Of a stretch of 64,000 bases of DNA, positions 15,701 through 28,400 are shown one piece after another; position 1 is the stretch's first letter, and every line of letters begins with the position of its first letter. This stretch comes from Halichondria panicea. Taxonomy: Eukaryota > Porifera > Demospongiae > Suberitida > Halichondriidae. The stretch covers positions 7,512,517 through 7,576,516 of the forward strand of contig NC_087380.1 in the NCBI RefSeq assembly GCF_963675165.1. The letters run 5' to 3'. A model generated the notes under the pieces. It saw only the letters and a program-made list of their open reading frames with translations, searched no databases and had not been told where the DNA came from. A program made the translations under genes and the position numbers.

Positions 15701-17463
15701 AATAAGGATACCCTAATCATAGTGGGGAATTTTTCGTTAGTGAACATTTTGCCCATTTAAATATTTCTTAGTTTTAACAGGATAGTGACGTTGAATCTAT
15801 TGTGGTAGAATAATTTTAATTTTTGGATGATGCTGTATACAAAAATGTCCACCATACGAATATAAGTTATTTCAAAAGACTCCAGCCCTTGACATGATCA
15901 CACCTCAATGAGCAGGACACTTCCATAGATCCGACATTTGATATTGCAGTACTAATTTCATTATCGACATGCAGTTGTATGCTCACACCCTCACACTTCA
16001 CACACACCCTCACACCTCACACACACCCTCACACCTCACACATACCCTCACAGGTATTGCTGGTGGTTCGTTTGGAGCTGGTGCTTGTCTCTCAGCTGGG
16101 ATAAGGGATAAAGACGATCACCTCAATGCAGCAGTGGGTGGGGCTTTGGTCGGATCAGTGTTCGGATTTAAAAGTGAGCTCATTATTCTAATTAAAATTT
16201 GTTTCCGCTCCAATCCTAATTATTCCCCTAAAGCCGACTCTGTTTATTTGAATGTGGTGTAACAAGTGTGCTTTGATCTTGTCCTTACCCCGCCCCCTTT
16301 AGTACCACACCAGCTTATTTGATTGAGCCGTGTAGCTATTAAACAGCTTGCGTGCTAACTAGTCGGCTACAAGTGTGGTTGCGGTGCTAACTATTCAGCT
16401 ACAAGTGTGGTTGCGGTGCTAACTAGCCGGCTACAAGTGTGGTTGCGGTGCTAACACAGGCAGTTACAGCTGTACCTTTAGTCCCCCCCCCCCCTGTGTG
16501 ATTACTGCTGAACTATAGTTTGTACGTGTAGATATTGTTGCTACCAACATTGGTGTACTTTATAAGCCCCCCCTCTTAATCCCCACCCCCTCCTGTGTGA
16601 TTACTGACGTGTACTTATTGTTGCTACAAGCATATGTTGTGTCCTGTTGTTTTGCAACTGAACTACACACAATCTACTGTCTCTAAACGTGATTACTGCA
16701 CATCTCTAATACCTTACCTAGTTAGGTCTGTTAGGTTACAAAAGAACGTCCTGTTGTTCTGTACGCCACCATATGGATAGATTGTATTGTAAGCGTAGGA
16801 AGTGGCGATGATGTGATCCTTAATTCCTGAAATCAGGTCAATACTGAGATTCCTCTTCCGTTTGATAATCGGCTGCTATAGCATTATTCGCATAGTTTGT
16901 GGCAATGGGGCACTTAGGTAGATAGTAAATTTGTTTTGTACTTGGGAAAATGGTCCCGTTACTACAGTGGATTGCAGTGCACTTGCAATAGAGAATTACC
17001 TATACAGCACGACCATAATTATATAGCAATTTCTTCAGTAGCCTAAAATCCTGCATATCTCGCTGTATATAGTGCATGGCTGGTAGTACTCCGTGTAGTT
17101 AAAAGGTCATGTTCAATGAGTGTTCTCAATGGAAGCTGTACATGAAGAGGTCAAAGCGTAGGATGCTGAAGTACATTTCTCTTAAATATATACTTCAGTA
17201 AGTTTTCTGTAGTTGTTAGAACACCCACTTCCCTCAATATTGATACACACACACATCACACTGTCTACCATTACTGATTAGCTTTCTCTCCTCTATATAT
17301 AGATCGTAGCTGGGGCCTTGGTATTGGACTGGCCGTTGGATTCGCTTTCATCATGGGAACTATCAAGTATAGATTTGGCACTTATATACCTCCGCTTCCA
17401 CTGACGTCTGCTAAGGACAGGAGAGGACCACCACCCCTAGACCAAGCCTCCAATGGAGACTGA
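12794..17463 (+). CDS. NDUFA11: Complex I accessory subunit NDUFA11-like (Tim17-like membrane protein)
   Basis: Exons 12794-12899, 12963-13073, 16054-16173 and 17303-17463 encode 165 residues (human NDUFA11 141). NDUFA11 (B14.7) is a four-helix inner-membrane subunit of NADH dehydrogenase related to Tim17/22/23 and needed for complex I membrane-arm assembly. The best match is AGACLSAGIRDKDDHLNAAVGGALVGSVFGF, comparable with the human loop after helix 2 (REKPDDPLNYFLGG). Gly-rich hydrophobic segments and a TIKYRFG end fit. There is no presequence, as in the family. Two ATGs further upstream are in frame, but the ATG at 12794 (MSEAGNTEEL) gives the family-like start. Intron 1 is only 63 bases and in frame, so it could be retained. 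Intron 2 is about 3 kb and repeat-rich. Confidence 0.84.
13074..16053. other. Long NDUFA11 intron 2
   Basis: Nearly 3 kb, the longest intron in the window by a wide margin. Apart from the 55-base minisatellite at 15103-15695 and a (CACACCCT)n acceptor tract near 15990-16050, I see no coding exon. A GCCATAACTTTAG word near 13570 may be a decayed fragment of the palindrome family. Confidence 0.6.
15103..15695. repeat. 55-base minisatellite, about 11 copies
   Basis: Tandem array in NDUFA11 intron 2 of the unit beginning GGTAGCTGGTGGTCTGGTCT and containing GTGCGCTTGCAAGTGGAACC. Most units are 55 bases; some lose four bases (GGTAGGTGGTC). Units differ at a few positions in a higher-order alternating pattern, showing recent amplification. 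Confidence 0.95.
16345..16456. repeat. Short tandem repeat of about 38 bases, 3 copies
   Basis: In NDUFA11 intron 3: three copies of GTGCTAACTA..CGGCTACAAG followed by TGTGGTTGCG, with small differences. Confidence 0.9.
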
Positions 17464-17899
17464 ATATTTATATAGCTATATATATATATCTGTCACTATG
17501 TCTCACCAATGTTCTGTAGTATTGTTCTAATTGTTATTATAATGCCATGCTTTTTGGTTGGTTGGTCACAGTAATTTATCCAGCCTAATTATGATTGGCT
17601 GTAATTGTACAGTTGTGCAGTGTTTCGTGTGTGGTGGTGCAGGGTGCACTAATGGCTGTAGTAATACACTTGATTAATAGCAGGCATGTTATAATTATCT
17701 CCTTTTTTGGTGACTTATAGGAAGATCCTCCTTCAAGAAGCCAGTCAATAATTATAGCCACTCAATGACCAGGTCCTCCCACACACATCTGTACTTGCAT
17801 GCAGCAGGTTTCAATAGCAGCTATAAATAGGCCCTAGCAGACTATAGCTGTATTCAAGTACTTCTCACCATCTATATACCATACCAAGTGCTGAGCACA
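17464..17899. promoter_or_regulatory. Spacer with candidate TATA promoter of the ADAMTS-like gene
   Basis: The interval holds the NDUFA11 3' end and the protease 5' flank. TATAAATA at 17822-17829 lies about 70 bases before the protease ATG, at a plausible TATA-box distance from a start near 17850. Most promoters in this window lack a TATA box, so a regulated, tissue-restricted promoter would fit a secreted protease. Confidence 0.5.
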
Positions 17900-20206
17900 A
17901 TGCCATTCAGGAATCTATTGACATTGCTACTTTGTTCTTGCTGCACATTGCAGCTTACAATACTGGCTCCTCTGGACAATGGTAAAAATAGTAATGCTTT
18001 TAATATAGCTAGCTAGCTAAGAATTTTGCATGAGAATGATACCTACTGACTTCAATTTATGATTGCATTTTTTCACTATATTCTATTTTTTTGCTGGCTG
18101 CAGATTTAAACAGGGAGTTAACTTACCCCAGTGTAGTGGATGACCATGGCAACCATCTTAGTTACGATGTAACTGCAGTAGATTCTCACCGGCACAGAAG
18201 AAACGCTCAAGCAAACGACGCTCGAACATATTTTAAAATTGATGCATTTGGAGAGTCACTCATTCTCAATGTATCTCTCTCCACTGATTTTATTCACACT
18301 GATGCAAATATTGTCGAGTATGTCCACTCCAATGGGAACTCAACCGTGCACACGTCCGTGCAAAGTGCCTGTCATCACGTAGGTCATGTGCAGTCTGTGA
18401 GCGATCTGATTGGTGGAGACAAGGTTGCCGGGGGAGATAGCGGACAATGGGTCTCAGTCAGTAGCTGCAGGGGATTGGTGAGTGCAGTAATTTCTTAATG
18501 TGAGCTTACATTATTAGTTTGTCTATGAGCCAATATTTTGCTCACTGTTTTTTAATTGTGTTATTGTTTTTTGAATCTCTTCTTTTGTTTATAATCTCCA
18601 AACAAAAGCACTTGTTATTCACAACTTTGTGCATGATGAATCTTCTACATGCAGCGTGGAGTCATAGCGACGCAGTCTGGTTACATGTTTATAGAGCCAG
18701 TGATGTCACATGATGTCACAGAGGGTCCAAGGCAACACACTGTCTACAAGAACACTGAGACTGGCAAGTGCACCACTCCACAAGGTGTGCAGCCCACGCA
18801 CATGTACATGTATGACCAGGATAACTGTCTGTACAAATATAACGTATACACGTTACTATTAAATTTGTATTTTTGCCAAATATTAAACCAATAACAATAC
18901 ATGTATGTACAATGTATGTGCAGTCGTTCATGACTGTATTGGCTTGTTTGCTTGCTCTTCAATCTTATTGGCTACGTATCTTAATTAAATACTGAAACAT
19001 GCTTACAGTGTATTTTTACATCACCAGACCCCCTGGAGAGTGCAGCTGTTCCAGTCAGGACCTCCCACCAAGACCCCCCGGAGAGTGCAGCTGTTCCTGC
19101 TGGGACCCCCCACCAAGACAGGCTCAAACGAAGCGTCCTGGCCTCGGACATCACTATAGAAATGGCTGTAGTTGCTGACAAGAGCATGTTAGAGGCATAC
19201 GGACGTGAGGACCTCGAGGCATTCCTGTTCACCGTCATGGGTGTGGTGAGTGTTGTTACCTCCTGCAGTGGGTGGAGTAGGTGGAGTGGGCGTATAGTGT
19301 ATAGTTACGTACCTCCTGCAGTGTGGGTGGAGTGGGCATATTGTGTATAGTTACGTACCTTCTACAGTGTGGGTGTGGGGGGCGTGGTGAGTGTTGTTAC
19401 CTCCTGCAGTGTGGGTGGGGTGGGCGTACTATCAACACTAACTACACCCCTGAATCAGCTGATTTGGTTAACTATAGGTGGTCAATGAAACATGACTATG
19501 TAATCAAATAATAAACTAATGTCATTATAAAATATACACGCGTACGTATGTGTACATAGCTCCAAATTATAAATCTCGAGTGCTCAATGGAGCTGTAGGC
19601 TTGTTTGATGGTTTCTTGTCTCCTCCTGTCACTAACTTTCTTGACTGCCCGTGTCTCCAACACTCTTCACACCAACCTCTGTCCCTCATGCAGGTCCATC
19701 ACTTGTATGGTGATCCGAGCATTGGTCACTTCATCAATGTAGTGCTGGTCAGAACCATCATCCTGGAGGAGCGAATGGTGAGTGGGATAGTAGGTGCTTT
19801 TGAATATTACCTACATGTACATACATGTGCATGTGTCTTAATCTAGAATCCATATAGTTCATGCCAGCCTCTGTTATTGTGTGTCTGTGTGTGTCTGTGT
19901 ACACAACATATTGATGTTTATACTGAGTCTACTGTTGATTGCGTTATCTTAAAGCACGTAACATAATACGCTTATTCAATTGGATTAAGCAACTTTAGAG
20001 CATGACATGCAATCAACAACATTTGGTAATTGATATGAGAATTAGACTTATACTAATTCGCGTGTGCATGAACGGAACCAGTTCCTTGAAAGCTCGTGTG
20101 TTGTGTGTTTATACTACCAAATAATTCGTAAAATGTCCTAGAAATATCCCCACCGTTTCCGTAATTAATTTATACTAATGCCACACACACACACCACACA
20201 TACACA

Positions 20207-20259
<53 letters not shown>

Positions 20260-23200
20260 ACACAGTTTTCATCAAACGACAACGGCCATCGTATGTTGGA
20301 TGATTTCTGCAGTTGGCAACAATCTCTTAAGGAGGACGGAGGGGCACGCTTTGACATGGCTGTCATGGTAACCAAGAATGAAATATGTGAAGCTAACGGT
20401 CTTAACTGCGGCACTCTAGGTGAGCTCTAGCTATGTGCTTACGTAGTATTAAAAGTCAATTATGTACGTATAAATTTGGCTATGTTAATGATGTGCTCCC
20501 CCGCCCCCTCCATCAGGAATGGCTGACATCAGCAGTGTGTGTAGCGGGAAGAGGAGCTGCAACGTGAACAAGGACACAGGACTCAGCACATCCTTCACCA
20601 TAGCACACGAGCTGGGGCACAAGTGAGTTACACCCACCCCCTCCAATCAATGGTTTGGGAACTCTTTCAGCTGCTATAACTTGAATTCCGTGGGTTCAAT
20701 TTGAACAATTTTATGATTTTCTGAAAGCTTAAAAAGAGACCTTTCAAATGGTATCATCAAAGTTCATATTTGGGAGATGATAGAATTTCGATTTCAGCCA
20801 AATACCATGGATAATAGCCCATGGTCCAAGGGCGAAAAATGAGAAATTATGGCCTCAATCAAATTTTGGATTTAAACACATCATTTGAAAGGTATTTTTA
20901 CGAGCTTTCAGGAAATCATAAAATTTTTTAGATACGATCAACAGTTTGAAAGTTATGGCCATTGAAAGATGTTCAACTACAGTTTAATCAAACATCCACA
21001 CCCTCTCACTCCCGCCCACACACACACACACACCCTCACAGCCTTGGTCTTCGTCACGATGGTGACCCCCAGGCTCGCTGCTCCTCTGACCCCCTCTACC
21101 TCATGGCCCCAACATTTGCCGAGTCACTCAACCCTCACATGTGGTCATCGTGTTCCAGAGAACAACTTACTAAACTACTTAGGTATGTCAGTATAGCAAC
21201 GTTGTATGTTTAATTTGGTAGCTATCTTTGGGAGACCATAACTTGAGTCTAGAGCATTTGAGAACAGTAGCTCTTAGGATGGTCTGTCAGATGGTTTGCT
21301 TATAGATGTGTAACTTTTCGGCACTTTAACCAAATCTATGGATCCTCATACAGTGATAAAGACCAAGTGTCCTGTCTACTTGACAAACCTGGTTCGGTTC
21401 AGTACCAGTTCTCAGGCAGTCCCATTCTGCATGGAATGGAGTACACACCCACTGAGCAGTGCAGACTGCAAGCTGGCACCAACAGCACTGAGCATTGCCC
21501 TGGAATGGAGGTACACTATTTAGTGTTTCTGGATGTGTTGGATTGCTGACTGGACTATAGGCTTATAGTGGAGTGCATAATTCATGTGTTTGTATATTGA
21601 TAATGTGTTCTCTATATTATAGCTGTAATTGAGCTGTCTACCTATTGAGGTATTGAATAGCCACCAGTGTTTATCCCTACCCCCCCCCCTCACTCAGAAT
21701 GATTGCCGATATCTCTGGTGTCGACCATCTGATCGTTCCTCTGAATGTGCCCACAAGCACAGTCCCCCTGCCCCCGGGACTGCCTGTACTTTGACCTCTG
21801 GAGGAGAGGGAGTGTGCTATCAGGGGGCGTGTCAAGAGTATAGTCATGTGATAGATCCGAGGGATGGTGGCTGGGGGGAGTGGAGAGAGTGGAGCGTGTG
21901 CTCTCGTACGTGTGGGATGGGTGTGCAGTACAGCGAGAGGAAGTGTGACTCACCAATGTAAGTGGGGGTGGGAGGTGGGTGGAGTCTAACTGTATTATTG
22001 CTAGTAGCACTTATTTACGACTTTGCTTTACTAAGCAGATTACCGCATGCTTGGAATATATCTAAGTTTTCAGAAATTCATAAAATTTTTAGAATTTACA
22101 GAGCCAACTCTAGTAATTCATGTTGCTTTATATAGCTTTATATATATATACACTGTACATGTACAGTAGCAATATAGTAATATAGCGAGATTGGGTTAGT
22201 GTTGACCCTCCTCCCCTCTCCATCCTCCAGACCTGCTAATGGTGGACGATGGTGCTCTGGTCCTAAGAGACGGTACAATGTGTGTCACCCGGAGGACTGT
22301 CCCCCCTCCCAAGAGAGCTACAGGGACACCCTCTGTCGGCAGGACCCTCCCAACCAGCACTACACCTCCTGGAAATCTGCCAGTCTAGGTACAGTACAGA
22401 CTACTAACAAAATCGAAAAATCGAAACAAAATTTGCGTAAAATACTTACCGTATAGAGCTATCAAAGAGCTACACAAAACATATTTTTAAACTGCAATCC
22501 CAACCATTTTGAGCAATTTTTTAAGTGACAACTCTTTTTTTTTACAGCTGTCATCAATTATCAGAAGCTGGACATGTGTTATTCGCATTGTGAAACGCCT
22601 ACACGCGACTATATACACAGCGTCATGCATCGCCTTGACGATGGAGCTCCATGCCGTACTGACGAATCACGAGGAGTGTGTGTTCAGGGACACTGTGAGG
22701 CTGTGAGCTGTGGGGGCGTGCTCGGTGTGGACGCGTACAGGGACGAGTGTGGTGTGTGGTGTGGGCGGGGAGACAGCTGTGTGAGGGTCTCCGGAATATT
22801 CAACAATATCACACAACCAAAAAGTGAGTCATAATAATTATTGGAATTACATAATTATATTGGGTGTTGTACAATTTTGTGGGCGCATAATATCCTTTAT
22901 GTCAAACTACAATTTAATAAACATTTTACTCTAATGCACATCATGTGAGACTACTATTCATGTACATACATTAGAATTTTTATATACGTAAGTCAAATTT
23001 GATTTCTAATTTTATAGATTTACTACCAATTCCACAGCTAGATTACTATTATTACGTTCCACTTCCACAGATTACTATTACTACGAGGCTGTGTTCATAC
23101 CGGAGGGATCTACCAACATCAAGGTGGAAGAAGTAACTCCTTCCACTAACAACTACGTTACCATCGACGGAACTGAATCAAAAATCGAGAAATTCAACCT

Positions 23201-25224
23201 AGTAGTCCGAAGAGAAGGCGTCTCTAACATGTTCTTTGCGGACAGTACCTGGATGTACGGTCGAGTGCAGGGCAGCCCCGAGTATTTCACAACTGAAGGT
23301 CCGATTAACGAAGGGATACTAGTGTATGTACTGGCAAACTCAACGTATGGTGGAGTCCGATACACATTCTCGGTACCGGAATCAAAACTTGATGAATTGA
23401 GACATCCAGTTTATCGCTGGAAAACTGGAGAATGGGGTACTTGCGAGGCAGACTGTGGGTGGGGCTTACGCACTAGAACTGTATACTGTGTCCGTGTTTC
23501 TAATAATACATCCGGGGGTGATGTTATCGCTGATCCTTTCTTGTGTGATCCAGCTTCTAAACCAATGAGCCAAGATCGTTGCTATACTGAAGACTGCGTG
23601 TATGATTGGCGTGTGGATAGTTGGAGCGAGTGTAATAGCACATGTGGTAGTGGACATCAATCTAGAAAAGTTTCTTGCGAATGGACAAGACGAAACGGTG
23701 TCAAAGAGATTGTGAATTCTACTCATTGTGAGTTGGGCATTAAACCGCTCTCATTTACAACTTGTCATGTGACGTGTACGTACGAATGGGCTGCATCTGA
23801 ATGGAGTGATTGCGACGTCATATGTGGCAATGGCGATCAGACTAGGACCGTGGATTGCAATCAAATAGATGGAGATGGAATTATCTTGAAAGTAGACGAG
23901 TCATACTGCGCCAAAGACACGAGGCCAGAGCTTGTGCGTACGTGCCAGCAACCAGACTGTGTATACGTGTGGACACCTACACAATGGAGTGAGTGCAGCT
24001 CTGAATGTGGTGTCGGTGATCAACAGAGAAGCGTGTTGTGCCACTGGGATAAAGGAGTACTCGGTAGACAAACGGTCAGTGAGGACTTCTGTGATGCCAG
24101 TTTTAAACCTGTGTTGTCACAAAGTTGCTATTTGTATGATTGTGTGTACGGCTGGACTGTTAACCAATGGAGTGGATGCAGTGTGACTGTTTGCGGAGAC
24201 GGTATTCAGGAAAGAACGGTAATTTGTGAATGGACTAAAAGAAACGGAGAACGACTAACCGTACTAAATAGCAACTGCCGCTCTAGAGAACCTGTTTCCA
24301 CACAAGCTTGTCACGTTGACTGTATATACGAGTGGAGTGTGTCACAGTGGGGCAGCTGCACTGGACTGTGTGGAGAGGGGGTGGAGAAAAGAGACATAGA
24401 TTGTCAGTGGATAAAGACAGAAGAACTCAAAGAACAAGTTAGCGATGTCCACTGTGCGCCCATCTCTAAGCCAGCTTCTTCAAGAGCGTGTGAGCTCCAG
24501 AAATGCCGATATAGCTGGCTGACTAAAGAGTGGGCGGAGTGTGATGTTGAGTGTGGTGAAGGTTGGAAACAACGAGAGGTCGTGTGTCAGTGGGAGGACC
24601 TCTTGATCAGCGGAGGATACAGTATGGGAGAGGCTCTAGTGGAAGATGAGATGTGTGGAGAACAACTGAGACCTGAGGATCTGGTGATCTGCCACGCCCC
24701 TCAAGCATGTCCACAGTGGCACACTTCTACGGACTGGTCAAAGGTGAGGGGGCAGTTTGTTAAAGGCTCAGTCAGTAAGGGCTTTAGTTTTTTAGTTTTT
24801 TCCTACTAATGTATTGTCCTAAAGCCATGGGAAATTTGCATTGAATAAATAGGCTACTTAAAAATCATAAAATTGTTGAATTTGTATCACCAAAACTCTA
24901 GTTACTGAGCCGTGAAACACACTCAAAATACGATTAGATTTCCCCATGGATCTGTCACTATAATTATGCGCTGACTCCTCCCTTCAGTGCTCGGTGTGCG
25001 GGGTAACAGGAACACAGTCACGCTCTATAGAATGTCGGGACTCCAGTGGAGCTATAGTTGACCACACCTCCTGTTCCTCGGAGGAACGTCCCACAGAGGA
25101 ACAAGAGTGCACTGAAGAGTGTCCGCCACCTTGCGAGGACTTGTTATCAGATTGCCAATTCTATCCCAAATCATTCTGTCGTTACCAGAACATAAAGACA
25201 TCATGTTGTGTACTTTGTTCATAG
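17900..25224 (+). CDS. Secreted ADAMTS-like metalloprotease with nine TSP1 repeats and PLAC-like tail
   Basis: Fourteen exons (17900-17981, 18104-18477, 18655-18784, 19028-19245, 19694-19777, 20266-20419, 20517-20622, 21042-21182, 21354-21510, 21698-21957, 22231-22388, 22548-22823, 23071-24743, 24988-25224) give 1349 residues. Order: signal peptide ([15 protein letters not shown]); propeptide; furin site RLKR at 227-230; reprolysin domain with zinc motif HELGHNLGLRHD at 378-389 and Met-turn LMAP at 403-406; disintegrin-like region; central TSP1 repeat ([17 protein letters not shown]); Cys-rich domain; spacer ([15 protein letters not shown]); eight C-terminal TSP1 repeats; and a six-Cys PLAC-like end ([16 protein letters not shown]). 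All catalytic residues are present, so it should be active on matrix substrates. Seven of the C-terminal repeats lie in one 1.7-kb exon. No single vertebrate ADAMTS can be assigned from sequence alone. Confidence 0.93.
19028..19116 (+). repeat. Duplicated 45-base linker before the furin site
   Basis: Two tandem units encode [15 protein letters not shown] and [15 protein letters not shown] immediately upstream of the DRLKR cleavage site of the protease. Confidence 0.9.
20185..20262. repeat. CA microsatellite at ADAMTS-like exon 6 acceptor
   Basis: About 75 bases of CA with minor interruptions end directly in CACCACACAG, the acceptor of the exon starting at 20266. Confidence 0.95.
20655..20990. 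repeat. Full intronic palindrome (ADAMTS-like intron 7)
   Basis: Same family as 11624-11956: CTTTCAGCTGCTATAACTTG, TTTTATGATTTTCTGAAAGC, a central ACCATGGATAATAGCCCATGG, then AGGAAATCATAAAATTTT and AAAGTTATGGCCATTGAAAG. The right flank continues ATGTTCAACTACAG, a word found in inverted form next to the CENPC copy (near 11985-12003). Confidence 0.85.
22055..22125. repeat. Fragment of intronic palindrome family
   Basis: CTAAGTTTTCAGAAATTCAT, then AGAGCCAACTCTAGTAA, matching the outer arm of the second subfamily. In ADAMTS-like intron 10. Confidence 0.6.
24825..24920. repeat. Fragment of intronic palindrome family (ADAMTS-like last intron)
   Basis: AAAAATCATAAAATTGTTGA, then CCAAAACTCTAGTTACTGAGCC.. 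in the same order as other copies. Confidence 0.6.
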
Positions 25225-25442
25225 CAATACTGGTATTTATATTAATATTAATTAAATTAATTATTATTTTTAATCAATCAATTTGCACTTATATAATATA
25301 TTTTTGTGATCCAATTCATCATTGTCAAAAAATTACAGATAATAAATTATTTGGTAAACTAATTAAAATGTTATTGTTCATTTCTTCTTCCTATAAATGG
25401 GAGAGAAATATTGAAATAATTGGCATGATAAGCCACACCCAC

Positions 25443-28400
25443 TTACTCTCCCTTCTTCCATGATTGAGAACGCTCTGAGAACTTTTGATGAACTTTGGAC
25501 TTTGACGATCTTTTAGACTCTTTAGAATTATCGTGAGGATTGAACACCTTCACCTCTCGGCCTGTGTGGTGTGTATAGTGTGGGGGCGTATGATGTGTGT
25601 GTGTGTGTGTAGGGTGGGGTAAAAGTACAGTACTATATACCTTGTTTAGCAAACTTTGTGTAATCTGAGCCCTCATACTGGAAGGGAGTCAGTTCTCCTT
25701 CAGGCGCTTCCCTCTTGCCAGTCGATTTCTTCTTCTTCTTGGGAGGGGGGCTTTCGTCACCCCCCATAGCCTCCACACCCCCAGACTCCATACCCCCAGA
25801 CTCCACATCCTCCCTCCCCTGCACACGGTCAAGCACTTGTACAACACAGAGCACACACAGCACACTACTAGTACAGTACACTTAAACCGGACACTGCAGA
25901 GATGTGCCCACACACATTGGTCTAACCACTCAGAGACTATAATAACACTACTACATGTATAGGTAAACAAATCAGGCGACCTAGATTACTGCATAATAAT
26001 TATATAAAAGAGGAAAATTTGTGAGATTGAGGATTGAAAAAGCCACCACTTTGAAAATGCTGGACACACCCCTATGACAGTGGACTGTAATATCTTAGAG
26101 CTCACCATTTCCCTAACAGAAAGCTTTTTCTTTTTTCCATTTGACTTCTTAACCTTTCCCTCTACGGCACTGGGGGGCGTGGCCACGAGGGACGTACTGT
26201 TGAGAGGGAATTCCCCCACTGGCGGTGGTAGCTCGGGCGCTGTACTATGCATAGCAAACACTTGATTCCTTGTCATTGCCTGAGGCTCCACGAACTGTGT
26301 CAGGAAGATGACATGCAGAAATCATTATATTTTCACTGCAATAGTACTAGAAACTCACATACTTTACAGATCGAATACAAAATATTTATACAATATAATA
26401 TAAATATGTATAAGAAGCCAATACTGCAGTACATGTACAAATGCCAAGAATGCTGAATCTCCATAATTATAATTATAAGACACAAAAGTTACTAAAACCC
26501 ACTCACTCTACTCAGTATGTTGGGGAATGACAGCAGTATCTCCTCACACTTGTCTCTCATCTCCTTGGTTACGGTGACTGGCTCCCCCTGCGTGTATAAC
26601 CAGTACTACATAGCGGGGAATTTCACTTGGTTGTATGAAACACCAACCAAGCTTACTCTAAATATTCGTACAGCTCAGGATAGGACGCAGAACCTCTTGT
26701 ACATAATAATTTCGCTTAATATTCTAAATACGAAAATTTGGACCATACAGAAATGACCTGCTATACGGTAGATATTGGTCCTCACCTTGAAGGCGGTCAG
26801 TACGGGCTCGGCTCTTGCTACAGGAGGGCCGTGGATCTTGATCCTAACCCGTCGTACTTCACACTGAGAGTCGGGCCGTGGAGGTTCAGTGCGTGGGGGC
26901 GTGGCTGTTGAGGGGAGGAGCTTCATTATGTGTGTGTGTGTGTGTGTGTGTGTGGGGAGGGGGCGTATTTACCTGTTTCATCCTCCTTAGAAAAACCAGA
27001 AACTGTAGGCAGCTGTGAGATAAGAAAACAAAAAGTAACAATTTCATGCTGCACACAGGGACTGGCACTTACTATACTTGTGAGTGGAGTGCTCCTCGCT
27101 TTTTGTACTTGCATGTTCACTTCCTGTACTTGTTGTCGTAGCATGGTGGGGATCGGGTTACAACATGCCAACACTCCCTGAGGGTCTCGTGGGAGTATCT
27201 CTGAGATCTGGAACAACATGTGATTGGGTAGAACGTAACCTGTACTCTCGTCCTCGGCCCTGGCTAGATCATCCCTCCACTTGTAGATCAGCTGGAGGCA
27301 GTGCAGCTGTGTGTGTGTGGGTGGTGTGTGGGTGTGTGTATGCGTGTGTGTGGGGGGGAGGGGCATTGACTGTAAAATACAAAATAAATCTCATGCAAAC
27401 CTGCTGAGAGTTGAAGTGTCTCTTATGCTTATAGTAGAGCTTGAGGTAACTGTCCCTAGTGACAGTTGGCTTTACGTATGGCATGCCACAGAGAGCCTGG
27501 CTGTTGTCCAGCACCAACCTCACGAGGTTGTCCCTCTTATTACCACGTCTAATTAGCTCGTTAGACATTCTGTCGTAGACGTAGAGCAGATAATGAGTGT
27601 CCTCGCGAGCATACTTAACCATCTCAGATGGGAGGGGCCTGCAAGAAAAGGGGCAGGGCTAATACTGAGCTGGAAATATATTTAACAAACAAAATCTCAT
27701 ACAGGTCAAGTAGAAAAGGCATTTGTGAATCATTTTCTGAAAACAGACCACTCAAATGGGGATACGCTGGATAATAGAATTTAACTCGCTAGATAATTTG
27801 ACATTTTGAGAGCCTTAATCAATTCAAAAATCCAAAAATTGCCCTCTACCTTATTCTCCAGTCTGCTAGCTGGAACTGTTTGTTGGCTTCCACACCGCAG
27901 CAGTACTGCAGGAGGTAGGCCAGTGAGTACCGTGGCAACCCGAGGGCCCTGCTAGCCTGCCCTGTGTCAAACATGTTGACAATGTAGAGTCCAAAGTCAC
28001 GTTGTAACCATTGGATATCCATGTCAGCCCCGTGTAGCACCTGTGTGTGGGTGGGTGGGGCAAGGGGTGTGGTTAGGAGGTGTGGCCAAGCAGGAATACA
28101 ATACGTATTTATAGTGTTTGCCCTTGGGCCCATAACTTTAGCTCCGTTGGTCCATTTTATGATTTTTTTAAAGCATACAATGAGCTCGTTAAGACAGTGT
28201 CTTAAAATCAAAAGTATATTTTGGGCATAAAATACCATTGCATGCCACTAACCTTGACAATGCGTGGGTTGGTGAACGGATCCAGGAGAATGTGCATGTG
28301 ATGACGTAGCTCTAGTACGTCTACCAGGTAGTCATGACAACGAGTCGACACTTGCATGAGGCACACAAAACCAGTGTACGAGCGATAAGAATGATGCTAT

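Noticed and set aside
15535-15756. Minus-strand frame made of repeated RPDHQLPITL-type peptides
   Set aside because: Pure translation of the 55-base minisatellite, no homology or splice logic.
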